A DNA stretch of 64,000 nt, taken from NCBI RefSeq assembly GCF_004634195.1, contig NZ_SKBP01000004.1, positions 124,001 to 188,000 of the forward strand. The letters are read 5' to 3'. Shown here piece by piece: positions 23,432 through 32,007 of the stretch. Numbering within the stretch: the first letter of the stretch is position 1; every line of letters begins with the position of its first letter. The notes under the pieces were generated by a model. The model made no database searches. It saw only the letters and a list, made by a program, of their open reading frames with translations, and had not been told where the DNA came from. The position numbers and the translations under genes are program-made. Origin of the DNA: Flavobacterium salilacus subsp. salilacus (GTDB lineage Bacteria; Bacteroidota; Bacteroidia; Flavobacteriales; Flavobacteriaceae).

Positions 23432-24679
23432 TTATAGTGGTGTTATCCAACTCTCCGGGTTAAGGTGGGTAGTGTTTTGCAGTATCATGAGTTTTACTAC
23501 CGTTTTGCCGGTAACAGGATTGGTATATACTTTTCCTAAACTCTGTTTTATATTCACTTTTTCGCCTACTCTCACGTTTACCGAGCTAAGGTTACTATAT
23601 ACTGTTATATAATCTCCGTGAACTATAAATACTGATTTTGTTCCTGATACAATTTGTACGTCCAATACTTCACCGCCAAAAACAGCACGGGCATCGGCAT
23701 TCTCCTCTGTCGTAATTTCTATCCAGCTATGGTGTATCTCGATAGTTTTAAGCACCGGGTGGGGTTGTGTGCCATAGCGCATAGACATATACCCCTTTGC
23801 TACCGGCCAGGGTAACTTGCCTTTATTTGCCTTAAAGTTATCGGCAACTATTTTGGCTTCTTTAGTAAGCACTATTTTATTGGGTGCTGCTGCTGCAGAT
23901 GCTGAGCCTTTACTTGCAGAGGTTGCTCCGGATGCGGCAGCCGCTTTCTTGTTGGCAGCCGCAATAGCATCTCTTACTATCTTGTCTATTTTACGTTCTA
24001 TTTCTTTTGCCTCATTTTGCTTTTTCTTTATATCGGCAGTATATTTTTTCTTGTCTTTTTGTATGAGTTTTACCAGTTTTTCCTGCTCTTTTTTCTCCTC
24101 TACCAGTTCTGCTTTTACTTTAAGGTTTTCGGCAAGCAGTTGTTCTTTTTCTTTCTTCTGGTTATTCAGTTTTACGGCGAGCTCTTCCAGCTCGGTCATT
24201 TTTGTTTTTATTGCCTCGCCTTGTATTTTTCTGAAACTTGCATACTGTTTCATATACTGCATACGCTTGTATGCCTGTAAAAAGTTTTGGGAAGATAGTA
24301 TAAACATAATACGGCTTTGTTGCGAACGGCTTTTGTATGCCTTGAGAATCATGGCGGCATAATCTTCTTTTAACACCTTGAGTTCGCGATTCAGCTTATT
24401 TAGCTTAAGCTGATTGAGGTAAATTTCGTCGGTAAGTATTTTGGTTTGTTTTTGGGTATTGCTAATAAGTTTTTCGCTAAGCTTTATCTTAGTATCATTA
24501 TCGGCAATTTTAGTCATTACCGATTTTTCCTTGCTTTTCTCTTGGCTAAGCAGGCTTTGAAATTCCTTAATTTCTTTAAGTATTTCGGCTTTTTTTTGCT
24601 CCAGTTGCTTTTTGTCTGGTTGCGCTGCGACAAACGTAGTGAAGCTTAAAAAAAGAATGGTAAGGACTGCTCTTATCAT
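23432..24679 (-). CDS. EnvC-like murein hydrolase activator (coiled coil plus degenerate LytM domain)
   Basis: The 415-residue periplasmic protein has a signal peptide (1-19, ending TFVAA), long coiled coils over about 20-230, an Ala/Ser linker (about 240-270) and a C-terminal M23/LytM domain. The zinc ligands of active M23 peptidases are missing: where HxxxD is expected the sequence has IEIHHSWIEIT, and where HxH is expected it has VHGDYITVYSNL. This matches EnvC, which activates amidases rather than cutting peptidoglycan. It is the last gene of the operon with the nucleotidyltransferase, TPR protein and DUF4292 lipoprotein, and a bidirectional terminator follows. Confidence 0.87.
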   Translation of the reverse strand: MIRAVLTILFLSFTTFVAAQPDKKQLEQKKAEILKEIKEFQSLLSQEKSKEKSVMTKIADNDTKIKLSEKLISNTQKQTKILTDEIYLNQLKLNKLNRELKVLKEDYAAMILKAYKSRSQQSRIMFILSSQNFLQAYKRMQYMKQYASFRKIQGEAIKTKMTELEELAVKLNNQKKEKEQLLAENLKVKAELVEEKKEQEKLVKLIQKDKKKYTADIKKKQNEAKEIERKIDKIVRDAIAAANKKAAAASGATSASKGSASAAAAPNKIVLTKEAKIVADNFKANKGKLPWPVAKGYMSMRYGTQPHPVLKTIEIHHSWIEITTEENADARAVFGGEVLDVQIVSGTKSVFIVHGDYITVYSNLSSVNVRVGEKVNIKQSLGKVYTNPVTGKTVVKLMILQNTTHLNPESWITPL

Positions 24680-24694
24680 GTTCTAAATATTCAG

Positions 24695-25465
24695 TTAATC
24701 AAGAAATACCTGATCGAACCCCGATGGTACATCATAAGGGAACGAAAAATCTTCGTCAAAGGTAACAGTATTATATTCAATATGTATCGTAACCCTGTCT
24801 TTTTGCTCAGCATCAATCTTCATTTCTGCCGGCAATACTGCTTTGGGGTACTCCCTGTGGGCAGGATATTGTATATCAAGGCTACGCGCATCAAGACCGC
24901 CTTGTGATATCAGTTCTTTTTTCAACAAATAGTTTGAGCCTTCAAATAAAAATGATTTCATTATACCTCCCGAATTTGAGCTTAACCTGTATAACCCATT
25001 TTCTATTTTGGCAGTATAGGCATCGTCTTTAAGGTTGTATATTGCTTTGCCCAAAATAAGGTTTTGCACTTTATTGTAATCTAAATCTGCCCCCAGCCAT
25101 TTGCTCAGCATAGCATAGTTCCCGTCAAAATAGGTATTGTTGAGCTTTTCATAATAGCTCACATTATCGGGGGTTATTAATGCCTTTGCCATAGTAATGC
25201 CTAAAAACTTGAGGCTCACTAATATCTTCTCATCTTTTTTTATTCTTATGTCTGCCGATAGTTTTTGAGACGTGTTACTGTCAGTGTAACGAGCATCGGC
25301 TTTTATAAAGAGGGTTTTAAAGCTTTTCTCGTTGGCATAATGCCCGTTTACAATTTGGGCTGTTGTTTTCGCCTCATCCGCGCTTTGCTCGTTTAGTACC
25401 GCCTGTTTGGGTTTACACGATGCCAAAAGTATTATCGTGAGCATCAATGCTGTTATTTTTTTCAT
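24695..25465 (-). CDS. DUF4292 lipoprotein
   Basis: The 256-residue lipoprotein has signal peptide MKKITALMLTIILLASC with predicted lipidated Cys17. The body fits DUF4292, a Bacteroidota family with a LolA/LolB-like beta architecture (ADIRIKKDEKILVSLKFLGI, KALITPDNVSYYEKLNNTYF, IHIEYNTVTFDEDFSFPYDV). The resemblance to outer-membrane lipoprotein carriers suggests a role in lipid or lipoprotein handling; that is inference. It overlaps the TPR gene by 4 bases and precedes the EnvC-like gene by 15 bases, so the three are one transcription unit. Confidence 0.82.
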   Translation of the reverse strand: MKKITALMLTIILLASCKPKQAVLNEQSADEAKTTAQIVNGHYANEKSFKTLFIKADARYTDSNTSQKLSADIRIKKDEKILVSLKFLGITMAKALITPDNVSYYEKLNNTYFDGNYAMLSKWLGADLDYNKVQNLILGKAIYNLKDDAYTAKIENGLYRLSSNSGGIMKSFLFEGSNYLLKKELISQGGLDARSLDIQYPAHREYPKAVLPAEMKIDAEQKDRVTIHIEYNTVTFDEDFSFPYDVPSGFDQVFLD

Positions 25466-26826
25466 TTTGTTTTTTTCGATTTAAGCAATCCCTCCGTCCT
25501 TTGTTTATACACATCTCTTTTCTTGGTATCTCCTAAACCTTCATATGCTTTGGCAAGTTGTGTGCTGAACCCTGCTTCCAGTTCCGTATCTTCAACGACA
25601 AAATCAATGCCTGTTTCCAGCCAGTCCTTCGCCTTTTTAAACTGTCCTAAATTATTAGCTGCCAGCCCTGCAAAATAATACAATCGAGCATGGGTAGGAT
25701 ACAAATCTATATAACCCGATGCTTTTTTAAGCAATATATCGTTTTGTTTATTACCCTCATAAGCATATAGCAAAAGCTCTATGGTTTCTATATCATCACT
25801 ATTGGCTGCTAAACTTTTTTCAAAATATTCTCCTGCACGGGTATAATCTTTTTTGCTGAAAAAGAATTTACCTACCTCTTTAGGTACATTTACTTCTTTA
25901 TCATCTTCAAAATAATTGGCCGCTTTGGCAAGATCATTATTAAACTGGGGATTGTTGTTTACAAAAATAAGAAACTCATTAAAGGCGCGGTGCTTTATCT
26001 TAAGGTCTATTTTTTTGCTGTCCAGTACTCTGAAAAGTGATTGTGCCGCCTCATTACCTTCTTTATTATTCAGGTGGAATTTGAAAAGGCTTACCTGTGC
26101 CCAGTCAGAATTTGGTATTTCTTTTTCGAGTTTTTTGGCTATTTCTTCAGCCTTACCTTCCTGGTTACTTTCGGAATACAAATAAATCAGTTCCAGATAA
26201 TTCGACTCTTCTTTCGGGTTTTTCTTTATGGCTTCTTCCAGTGCTTCTTTTTTAGGTTTCCTGAAACGGTCTTCCTTCATAATTTGCATCCTGTACATCT
26301 CTCTTTTTTCTGAGTGCCCTACCTTATCATCAAGCGAATCGATAAGCACGAGGGCTTTGTCATACTGCATGGTGTACATATATAGTGACACTAAGTCTTC
26401 TTCATAAAACTCTTTACGCCACTCGGTAAGTTTTTGTACTATGGGTATTGCCTTATTCCAATCTTGTACGGCATAATATACATCATACAAACCTTGCCAA
26501 TACCAGCGGTTTTCGGGGTCAATCTGTGTTGCTTTCAGATAAGCCCTTTCGGCATCGCCAAAACTTTTCAGGGCAAGCTGGTTTTTACCTATTTCGTTAT
26601 ATACCGCAGCATTATCGGGCTGTAAGGCTACACATCGTTGTAATGATTGTATTGCCTTATCATAATTTTCGATTCCTTTTTGCTTTAAGGCTTCATAAAA
26701 ATTGTTTTCAAATTCGTTATTTGCCAATGCAATTTCGTCCGGTTCCTGCTGCTGTGCCTGTATAACTACAGGGTACAGCAACAAGCCGGAAAGCGTTAAT
26801 GTGCTAAAAAGAATCTTTATATTCAT
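25462..26826 (-). CDS. periplasmic tetratricopeptide-repeat protein
   Basis: The 454-residue protein has a signal peptide (1-24, ending VIQA) followed by tetratricopeptide repeats throughout, such as QPDNAAVYNEIGKNQLALKS and DPENRWYWQGLYDVYYAVQD. TPR arrays scaffold protein complexes; here the partner is probably in the envelope. It starts 5 bases after the nucleotidyltransferase and overlaps the DUF4292 gene by 4 bases, so translation is probably coupled. The gene order flippase-dut-nucleotidyltransferase-TPR-DUF4292-EnvC is common in flavobacteria. Confidence 0.83.
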   Translation of the reverse strand: MNIKILFSTLTLSGLLLYPVVIQAQQQEPDEIALANNEFENNFYEALKQKGIENYDKAIQSLQRCVALQPDNAAVYNEIGKNQLALKSFGDAERAYLKATQIDPENRWYWQGLYDVYYAVQDWNKAIPIVQKLTEWRKEFYEEDLVSLYMYTMQYDKALVLIDSLDDKVGHSEKREMYRMQIMKEDRFRKPKKEALEEAIKKNPKEESNYLELIYLYSESNQEGKAEEIAKKLEKEIPNSDWAQVSLFKFHLNNKEGNEAAQSLFRVLDSKKIDLKIKHRAFNEFLIFVNNNPQFNNDLAKAANYFEDDKEVNVPKEVGKFFFSKKDYTRAGEYFEKSLAANSDDIETIELLLYAYEGNKQNDILLKKASGYIDLYPTHARLYYFAGLAANNLGQFKKAKDWLETGIDFVVEDTELEAGFSTQLAKAYEGLGDTKKRDVYKQRTEGLLKSKKTK

Positions 26827-26831
26827 ATTTT

Positions 26832-27842
26832 TTACTCTAAAACCGAATAGTCGCCAATACTGACGCTGGTAAACTTACCATCAAAACGGGCATTATTGCC
26901 TATCATGGCATTATCAAGGTTGGCATTTTTTATTGTTGTATTGGTTTGCACCAAACTGTTTTTAATGGTGCTGTTTTCTACTTTAGTGTTGTTCCCCAAC
27001 GATACATTTGGTCCTACTTTGGCATTTTTAAGCACTACATTTTCGCCTATATAACACGGCGGTATTATTTCGCTGTTTTCCAGCACTGCCGATGCTGATA
27101 CCAGATTTTCTCCGTCGGCATGCAAAAAGCCAAGCATTCTGTTATTAGTATCAACGGTTACATCTTTGTTACCGCAGTCCATCCATTCATCTACTTTACC
27201 TGGAACAAATTTCATGCCCTTTTGCTTCATGTTCTCCAAACCATCGGTAAGTTGGTACTCGCCACCTTTTACAATATTGTTATCTAACAGGTATTGCAGT
27301 TCGCTGCGCAATGTTTCTCCGCTTTTAAAGTAGTATATGCCTATAATGGCGAGATCGGACACAAACTCTTTTGGTTTTTCTACAAAGTCAACAATTTCAT
27401 TTTTATCATTAAGCTGCACTACACCAAATGCGCTTGGGTCTTCTACTTGTTTTACCCATATTACGCTGTCGGCTGTAGTATCTAACGTAAAATCGGCACG
27501 GAATAGTGTGTCGGCATACGCAACTACTATCGGCCCGCTCATCGATTCTTTAGCGCTCATAATGGCATGGGCTGTGCCCAGTGGTTGCTCCTGGTAGTAT
27601 ATAGTACCTTTTGCACCCAGTTTTTCGGCTATGGCAACAAGGTCTTTTTCTACCTGTATTCCAAAATCAATATGGATAACAAAGGCTATTTCGTCTATTT
27701 TTTGGTTGATTACGGCGGCAATGTCTTCCACAAGTCGATGCACTATGGGTTTGCCGGCAATAGGGATTAATGGTTTTGGTACTGTTAGCGTATGCGGGCG
27801 AAGGCGCGAACCGCGACCTGCCATGGGGACAATAATTTTCAT
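26832..27842 (-). CDS. sugar-phosphate nucleotidyltransferase
   Basis: The 336-residue enzyme activates a sugar 1-phosphate with an NTP to make a nucleotide sugar for polysaccharide synthesis. The N-terminal pyrophosphorylase motif is MAGRGSRLRPHTLTVPKPLI (about 7-26), with the lysine of the PKPLIPI element. The C-terminal part (about 245-336) consists of left-handed beta-helix hexapeptide repeats (VLKNAKVGPNVSLGNNTKVE). Sequence style is between glucose-1-phosphate thymidylyltransferase and mannose-1-phosphate guanylyltransferase, so the sugar is uncertain. It is 34 bases downstream of dut. Confidence 0.86.
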   Translation of the reverse strand: MKIIVPMAGRGSRLRPHTLTVPKPLIPIAGKPIVHRLVEDIAAVINQKIDEIAFVIHIDFGIQVEKDLVAIAEKLGAKGTIYYQEQPLGTAHAIMSAKESMSGPIVVAYADTLFRADFTLDTTADSVIWVKQVEDPSAFGVVQLNDKNEIVDFVEKPKEFVSDLAIIGIYYFKSGETLRSELQYLLDNNIVKGGEYQLTDGLENMKQKGMKFVPGKVDEWMDCGNKDVTVDTNNRMLGFLHADGENLVSASAVLENSEIIPPCYIGENVVLKNAKVGPNVSLGNNTKVENSTIKNSLVQTNTTIKNANLDNAMIGNNARFDGKFTSVSIGDYSVLE

Positions 27843-27876
27843 GATTAGAATAGTGTTGTATTGGTGTTGTTGTTTT

Positions 27877-28311
27877 TTACTTTACTCCGGTACTGCCAAA
27901 ACCGCCTTCGCCACGCGAAGTTTCGGTAAGTTCTTGTACTTCCTGCCACTCGGCACGTTCGTGTTTGGCTATAACAAGCTGGGCTATCCTTTCGCCATTT
28001 TCTATTGTAAAAGCCTCATTGGATAAATTTACTAAAATTACGCCTATTTCACCTCTATAATCGGCATCTATTGTACCGGGACTGTTTAGTACCGTAATAC
28101 CCTTTTTGGCAGCAAGTCCGCTACGAGGGCGCACCTGGGCTTCATGCCCTATGGGGAGTTCTATAAACAGTCCTGTTTTTACAATGGCTCTCTCTAAAGG
28201 GTTTAATACTACCGGTTCGTCAAGGTTTGCTCTTAAGTCCATACCTGCCGAAGCAATCGTTTCGTAGTTGGGCAACGCGTGTTGCGAACGATTTATAATT
28301 TTAACTGTCAT
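27877..28311 (-). CDS. dut: dUTP diphosphatase
   Basis: The 144-residue trimeric dUTPase hydrolyses dUTP to dUMP, preventing uracil incorporation. All five family motifs are present: [27 protein letters not shown] (catalytic Asp), [11 protein letters not shown] and [10 protein letters not shown] (the P-loop-like C-terminal motif). The frame extends to 28332, but the ATG at 28311 ([14 protein letters not shown]) matches family N-termini. It sits between the flippase and the nucleotidyltransferase on the same strand. Confidence 0.95.
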   Translation of the reverse strand: MTVKIINRSQHALPNYETIASAGMDLRANLDEPVVLNPLERAIVKTGLFIELPIGHEAQVRPRSGLAAKKGITVLNSPGTIDADYRGEIGVILVNLSNEAFTIENGERIAQLVIAKHERAEWQEVQELTETSRGEGGFGSTGVK

Positions 28312-28381
28312 GGGTGTGTATTTATAAATCAAATATCAAAATAGTATTACTAATAACCAAACCTTTAGTTTGATTAATTTG

Positions 28382-29839
28382 TTACCGTTGCTTTATAATA
28401 CGCAGCAATGTCGCCTTTTCATTACTGTAAATAAACCCGGCATACAGGGCAATAGCACTTATCCCTACAAAGTAGTTTTCTCTGAAATAATAAAAACATA
28501 CCAATGATAATGCAATGGAAAGCCCTAAGTAACCACCTATTTTTTTCATATCATACGGAATAGGGTAATGCTTGTTGCCTAAAACGTATGATATAACCAT
28601 CATAGTGCTGTAGGCAGCTATAGTGGCAATAGCCGAACCCATATAGCTATACTGTGGTATGAGGGCAAAGTTTAGCCCCAGTGTAACGGCTGCGCCTACT
28701 ATCGAGATATAGGCTCCCATTTTAGTCCTGTCAGAAAGTTTATACCAAACGGAAAGGTTATGGTAGATACCCAAAAAGAAGTTTGCCATAATAATAAGCG
28801 GTACCACTTTCATGCCTTCCCAGTAGCCTTCTTTTCGGATGATGAGTACTTTGAGTAAATCGGCAAACACGATTACTACCAACAGGATAACCGACCCGAA
28901 GATTACAAAATATTTAGTAATCATGGCATAGGTTTGCGGTGCATTTTCGTTTTTAGCATGACTGAAAAAGAACGGCTCGATACCCAAACGGAATGCGGTA
29001 GCAAAAAGCGTCATGAATATGGCGAGCTTATAACAGGCAGAATAAATACCTACCTCTGTTTCGGCTATATTTTCGGGAAGTATTTTTTGGAGTAATATCC
29101 TGTCAAACGTTTCATTGATAGCAAAGGCAATACCGGCTACCAGTACGGGCAGGCTGTAACGCATCATTCGGCGCCATAGCGCTTTGTCCATTTGCCATGA
29201 GATACGGAAGTAATGCGGTAGGAGTACCAAAAACGTAAGCAAACTCGCTATAACATTGGATATAAAAATGTAACCAATCTGGAAATTTTCAATATACATT
29301 GTGCCTACTAAACCGTTGGGGTATGCATCAGCCAGTTTTGGTAAATAGAGCAGGAAAAACACGTTAAGCCCCAAGTTGACCGCTACATTACCGATTTTTA
29401 CTATGGCGTAAAACATGGGTCTGCCTTCGGCGCGCAGTTTGGAAAATGGTATGATAACCAGTGCATCGAGTACCAATATCCAAATGGTATAGGTAATATA
29501 CTCAACGTCTATCTCGGCAGCTTTGGCAAGGTAATTACGGCTTACCAGTGCCGCACCCAGAAAAACTACAGAGGTCCAGAATATAGATACGGTAGATGTT
29601 GACTGTACTTTTTTGGAATCTTCGTTGGTATAAAACCTAAAAAAAGCGGTTTCCATACCATAGGCAAGCACTACATTAAAAAGTACCATCCACGCAAAAA
29701 TAACCGAAACCTCGCCATACTCGTCCTCAGGCAAAAGCTCGGTATAAAGCGGTGTGAGCAAAAAACTGAACATGCGCGGTACTACCGTAGCAATACCATA
29801 AATGGCAGTTTGTTTAAAAAGATTTTTATACAGGCTCAA
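28382..29839 (-). CDS. polysaccharide flippase (MATE/Wzx-like, PST family)
   Basis: The 485-residue integral membrane protein has about 14 hydrophobic segments. Its N-terminal signature (LFKQTAIYGIATVVPRMFSF then LLTPLYT) is typical of lipid-linked oligosaccharide flippases. It probably translocates undecaprenyl-linked sugar units for cell-surface polysaccharide. It is far from the main polysaccharide locus (49.5-64 kb), so it may serve a different glycan. A TACTTTTG -7 element is 29 bases upstream of the start, so it likely heads the operon running down to the EnvC-like gene. Confidence 0.87.
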   Translation of the reverse strand: MSLYKNLFKQTAIYGIATVVPRMFSFLLTPLYTELLPEDEYGEVSVIFAWMVLFNVVLAYGMETAFFRFYTNEDSKKVQSTSTVSIFWTSVVFLGAALVSRNYLAKAAEIDVEYITYTIWILVLDALVIIPFSKLRAEGRPMFYAIVKIGNVAVNLGLNVFFLLYLPKLADAYPNGLVGTMYIENFQIGYIFISNVIASLLTFLVLLPHYFRISWQMDKALWRRMMRYSLPVLVAGIAFAINETFDRILLQKILPENIAETEVGIYSACYKLAIFMTLFATAFRLGIEPFFFSHAKNENAPQTYAMITKYFVIFGSVILLVVIVFADLLKVLIIRKEGYWEGMKVVPLIIMANFFLGIYHNLSVWYKLSDRTKMGAYISIVGAAVTLGLNFALIPQYSYMGSAIATIAAYSTMMVISYVLGNKHYPIPYDMKKIGGYLGLSIALSLVCFYYFRENYFVGISAIALYAGFIYSNEKATLLRIIKQR

Positions 29840-29867
29840 AGGGTTATGGGTTACTTTTTATTTAGTA

Positions 29868-29875
29868 CAAAAGTA
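29868..29875 (-). promoter_or_regulatory. -7 element of the flippase operon
   Basis: TACTTTTG on the minus strand (TAnnTTTG), 28 bases before the flippase ATG at 29839. Confidence 0.5.
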
Positions 29876-29907
29876 GAGAATATTTTGGGTCGCATATTAA
29901 AAAGAAG

Positions 29908-30453
29908 CTATTCAATTTTGATCCAACCCTCTTCTTTAAAGATATATCCTATCCATTCAAATCCGTTTTTATAACCGAAAATTAAAAGGAAACTCTCATT
30001 TTGTGAAATCTCCATCGACTTGTTAGACCCTTTAATTATTAAATGTAAATACTCCAGTTCCTTAGCTTCTATTGAAGCTCCATTTGGATACGTTACTAAA
30101 ACCCTTAGATGGCAACTAGTAATAAGAAGATGTGATACCTCTTTAAATAATCCACTATTAAAGTTATTTTCATGCTCAAATGCTACCCTAATATCCCTGA
30201 ACCAAAACCAATCATCTCTTAAATTTGGAACTAAATTTTCTTTTGTATAAAATATAGCATCTAAACAATAATAATCTTTTTCATAACATATTAAATTCAA
30301 CTTTTGAGCTACGTTATTTAATACCGAGTTTTCGTTACCTATAATTTGATGAGTAAAATTAATATTCTCTTCCCAAATTTTTTTCAAATATTTCCTTTGA
30401 TCATTAACTACTTCTTTCCATGCAGTAAAAAAATTTCTCGCATTTACTTCCAT
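29908..30453 (-). CDS. orphan protein of unknown function, possible PD-(D/E)XK nuclease fold
   Basis: No named family was recognised for this 181-residue protein. It begins with an amphipathic helical region (1-60). A core then reads CLDAIFYTKE (Asp65), later IRVAFEHENN (Glu93, Glu95) and HLRVLVTYP. An acidic residue on one strand, an ExE on the next and then a hydrophobic LRVLVTYP strand resembles the central sheet of PD-(D/E)XK nuclease-like proteins. A catalytic Lys is not clearly placed. The gene is AT-rich compared with its neighbours and stands alone between two operons, as acquired genes often do. Confidence 0.62.
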   Translation of the reverse strand: MEVNARNFFTAWKEVVNDQRKYLKKIWEENINFTHQIIGNENSVLNNVAQKLNLICYEKDYYCLDAIFYTKENLVPNLRDDWFWFRDIRVAFEHENNFNSGLFKEVSHLLITSCHLRVLVTYPNGASIEAKELEYLHLIIKGSNKSMEISQNESFLLIFGYKNGFEWIGYIFKEEGWIKIE

Positions 30454-30482
30454 AAGAATATTCTATACTAACTAAGATAAAC

Positions 30483-30508
30483 AAAAAAAGCCACCCTTCG
30501 GGCAGCTT
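30483..30508 (-). terminator. terminator of the NmrA-like oxidoreductase gene
   Basis: Stem AAGCCACCC (30488-30496) / GGGCAGCTT (30500-30508) with one mismatch and a TTC loop. A T run follows on the minus strand (30483-30489). Confidence 0.78.
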
Positions 30509-30532
30509 TATGTCAATCATTCAATAATACTA

Positions 30533-31408
30533 TTAATTACCGTAAACTCCTTTTAAATATTCGGCTACTGTTTCCGGCTTTCTGCCTAGTATTGTTTCTA
30601 TTTTGTTATTAACAGCATCAAATTCATTCTGCTTAAATGCTTCGGCAAAACCGGCAAACATATGTATATATCCGGCAGGAACACCTGCTTTGGTAAGTGT
30701 ATCGATATATTCCTCACTGCTTGGCGAAACATAAGTAATTTCCTTACTTGTAATTTTGGTAATAACATTCGTAATGTCCTGAAACGTTACTGCTGTTTCA
30801 TTCGTTATGTCATATACCTTATTTTCATGCCCCCCTGTAGTAAGCAGTACCGATGCAACTTCTGCCATATCGTTACGCGAAGCAAATGCAACTTTTCCAT
30901 TTCCAGCAGGTAAATAGGCTATACCTGTTTCAAGCAGTTTATCGCCTAAGAAAACCGGAATCATATCAGTATAAATAGTATGTTTTAATATGGTATAATT
31001 TACCCCTGATGCTTCCAGCCACTGCTCTGTTTTAAGGTGAGATTCAGCTATTGAGGCAATAGGCGAAGTTTCGGTTTCATTTTTCCTTACAAAACTGGTG
31101 TATAAAACGTGTTTTACACCCGCTTCTTTAGCCGCATCAACAACATTTTTGTGCTGGCTATTTCTGTTTTCAATGTCACTGCTCGATACGAAATACAATT
31201 TATCAATTCCTTTAAAAGCCTTTACTAATGATGCATAATCATTATAATCGCCTTCCAATAGTGTAACGCCTTTCGATTTTAAATCGGCTGCTTTTGCTGC
31301 ATCCCTTACTAAAACCAAAATATTAGGCGCATCTGTTCGCTTCAATAAAAAATCTACTGTTGTTCCGCCTAAACTTCCTGTTGCTCCTGTTACTAAAATA
31401 GTACTCAT
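30533..31408 (-). CDS. NmrA-like NAD(P)-binding oxidoreductase (QorB-type quinone reductase family)
   Basis: The 291-residue atypical short-chain dehydrogenase has the dinucleotide-binding motif VTGATGSLGGTTVDFLL (about 5-21). The extended NmrA/QorB pattern follows: LVRDAAKAADLKSKGVTLLE, GIDKLYFVSSSD, GVKHVLYTSFV. QorB reduces quinones with NADPH; other members are redox sensors without activity. It diverges from an HxlR-type regulator, an arrangement seen in E. coli for qorB and ytfH, so the regulator likely controls this gene in response to electrophiles or quinones. Confidence 0.86.
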   Translation of the reverse strand: MSTILVTGATGSLGGTTVDFLLKRTDAPNILVLVRDAAKAADLKSKGVTLLEGDYNDYASLVKAFKGIDKLYFVSSSDIENRNSQHKNVVDAAKEAGVKHVLYTSFVRKNETETSPIASIAESHLKTEQWLEASGVNYTILKHTIYTDMIPVFLGDKLLETGIAYLPAGNGKVAFASRNDMAEVASVLLTTGGHENKVYDITNETAVTFQDITNVITKITSKEITYVSPSSEEYIDTLTKAGVPAGYIHMFAGFAEAFKQNEFDAVNNKIETILGRKPETVAEYLKGVYGN

Positions 31409-31462
31409 AATTATATTGTTTTAAATTAATGAATTATATTTACTCTCTAATAAATACTTAGT

Positions 31463-31470
31463 TACTTTTG
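31463..31470 (+). promoter_or_regulatory. -7 element candidate for the HxlR gene
   Basis: TACTTTTG in the divergent intergenic region, about 97 bases before the ATG at 31567. It leaves room for an operator between promoter and gene. Confidence 0.4.
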
Positions 31471-31566
31471 TAGAGTAAAAGTATTAAAGTTTAGTAAACC
31501 AAACAAGAAGGCACTTTTTTGTTTGATACTTACCGGAAAGTAATTATTACTGTAAATCAGAACATT

Positions 31567-31938
31567 ATGAATAAAAATAATTCAAATAAAAGTAAATGGA
31601 GTCCTGAGGACTGCCCCATAAGAGGTATATTAGACCGGTTTGGAGATAAATGGTCGATACTGATAATACTGATACTCGGTGAGAATGAAAAGATGCGCTT
31701 TAGCGAACTGAATAAGGAAATAAGCGACATCTCTCAAAAAATGCTGACCGTTACCCTGCGCACGCTCGAAGCTGACGGACTTGTAAAACGTACTATATAC
31801 CCCGAAGTACCGCCAAGGGTTGAGTATGAAGTTACAGTACTGGGAAAATCACTGCTTCCACATATTTCAGGACTGTCGCAATGGGCTGTTAAAAATGAAG
31901 TTGCCATAAAAAAATCTAGAGCAGCATTTCAACAATAA
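31567..31938 (+). CDS. HxlR-family winged-helix transcriptional regulator
   Basis: The 123-residue regulator has the HxlR pattern CPIRGILDRFGDKWSILIIL, then MRFSELNKEISDISQKMLTV then TLRTLEADGLVKRTIYPEVP. The single Cys in CPIRG (residue 14) is the conserved redox- or electrophile-sensing cysteine in this family (YodB, HypR, QorR). A TTG at 31519 would extend the protein by 16 residues, but the ATG at 31567 matches family length. It diverges from the NmrA-like reductase and probably represses it until oxidised. Confidence 0.88.
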   Translation: MNKNNSNKSKWSPEDCPIRGILDRFGDKWSILIILILGENEKMRFSELNKEISDISQKMLTVTLRTLEADGLVKRTIYPEVPPRVEYEVTVLGKSLLPHISGLSQWAVKNEVAIKKSRAAFQQ

Positions 31939-31953
31939 CTCAAATAAAAAGCA

Positions 31954-31981
31954 TAAAAAAAGCTACCCTTTCAGGTAGCTT
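31954..31981 (-). terminator. terminator of the ATP synthase operon
   Basis: Perfect stem AAGCTACC (31960-31967) / GGTAGCTT (31974-31981). A T run follows on the minus strand (31954-31960). It lies 27 bases beyond the atpG stop. Confidence 0.85.
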
Positions 31982-32007
31982 CTCTATTTATGTTTGTTTG
32001 TCTGTTC

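Noticed and set aside
23817-24362. Ser/Phe-rich plus-strand open frame opposite the EnvC-like gene
   Set aside because: It mirrors the Lys/Glu coiled-coil codons; no independent evidence of coding.
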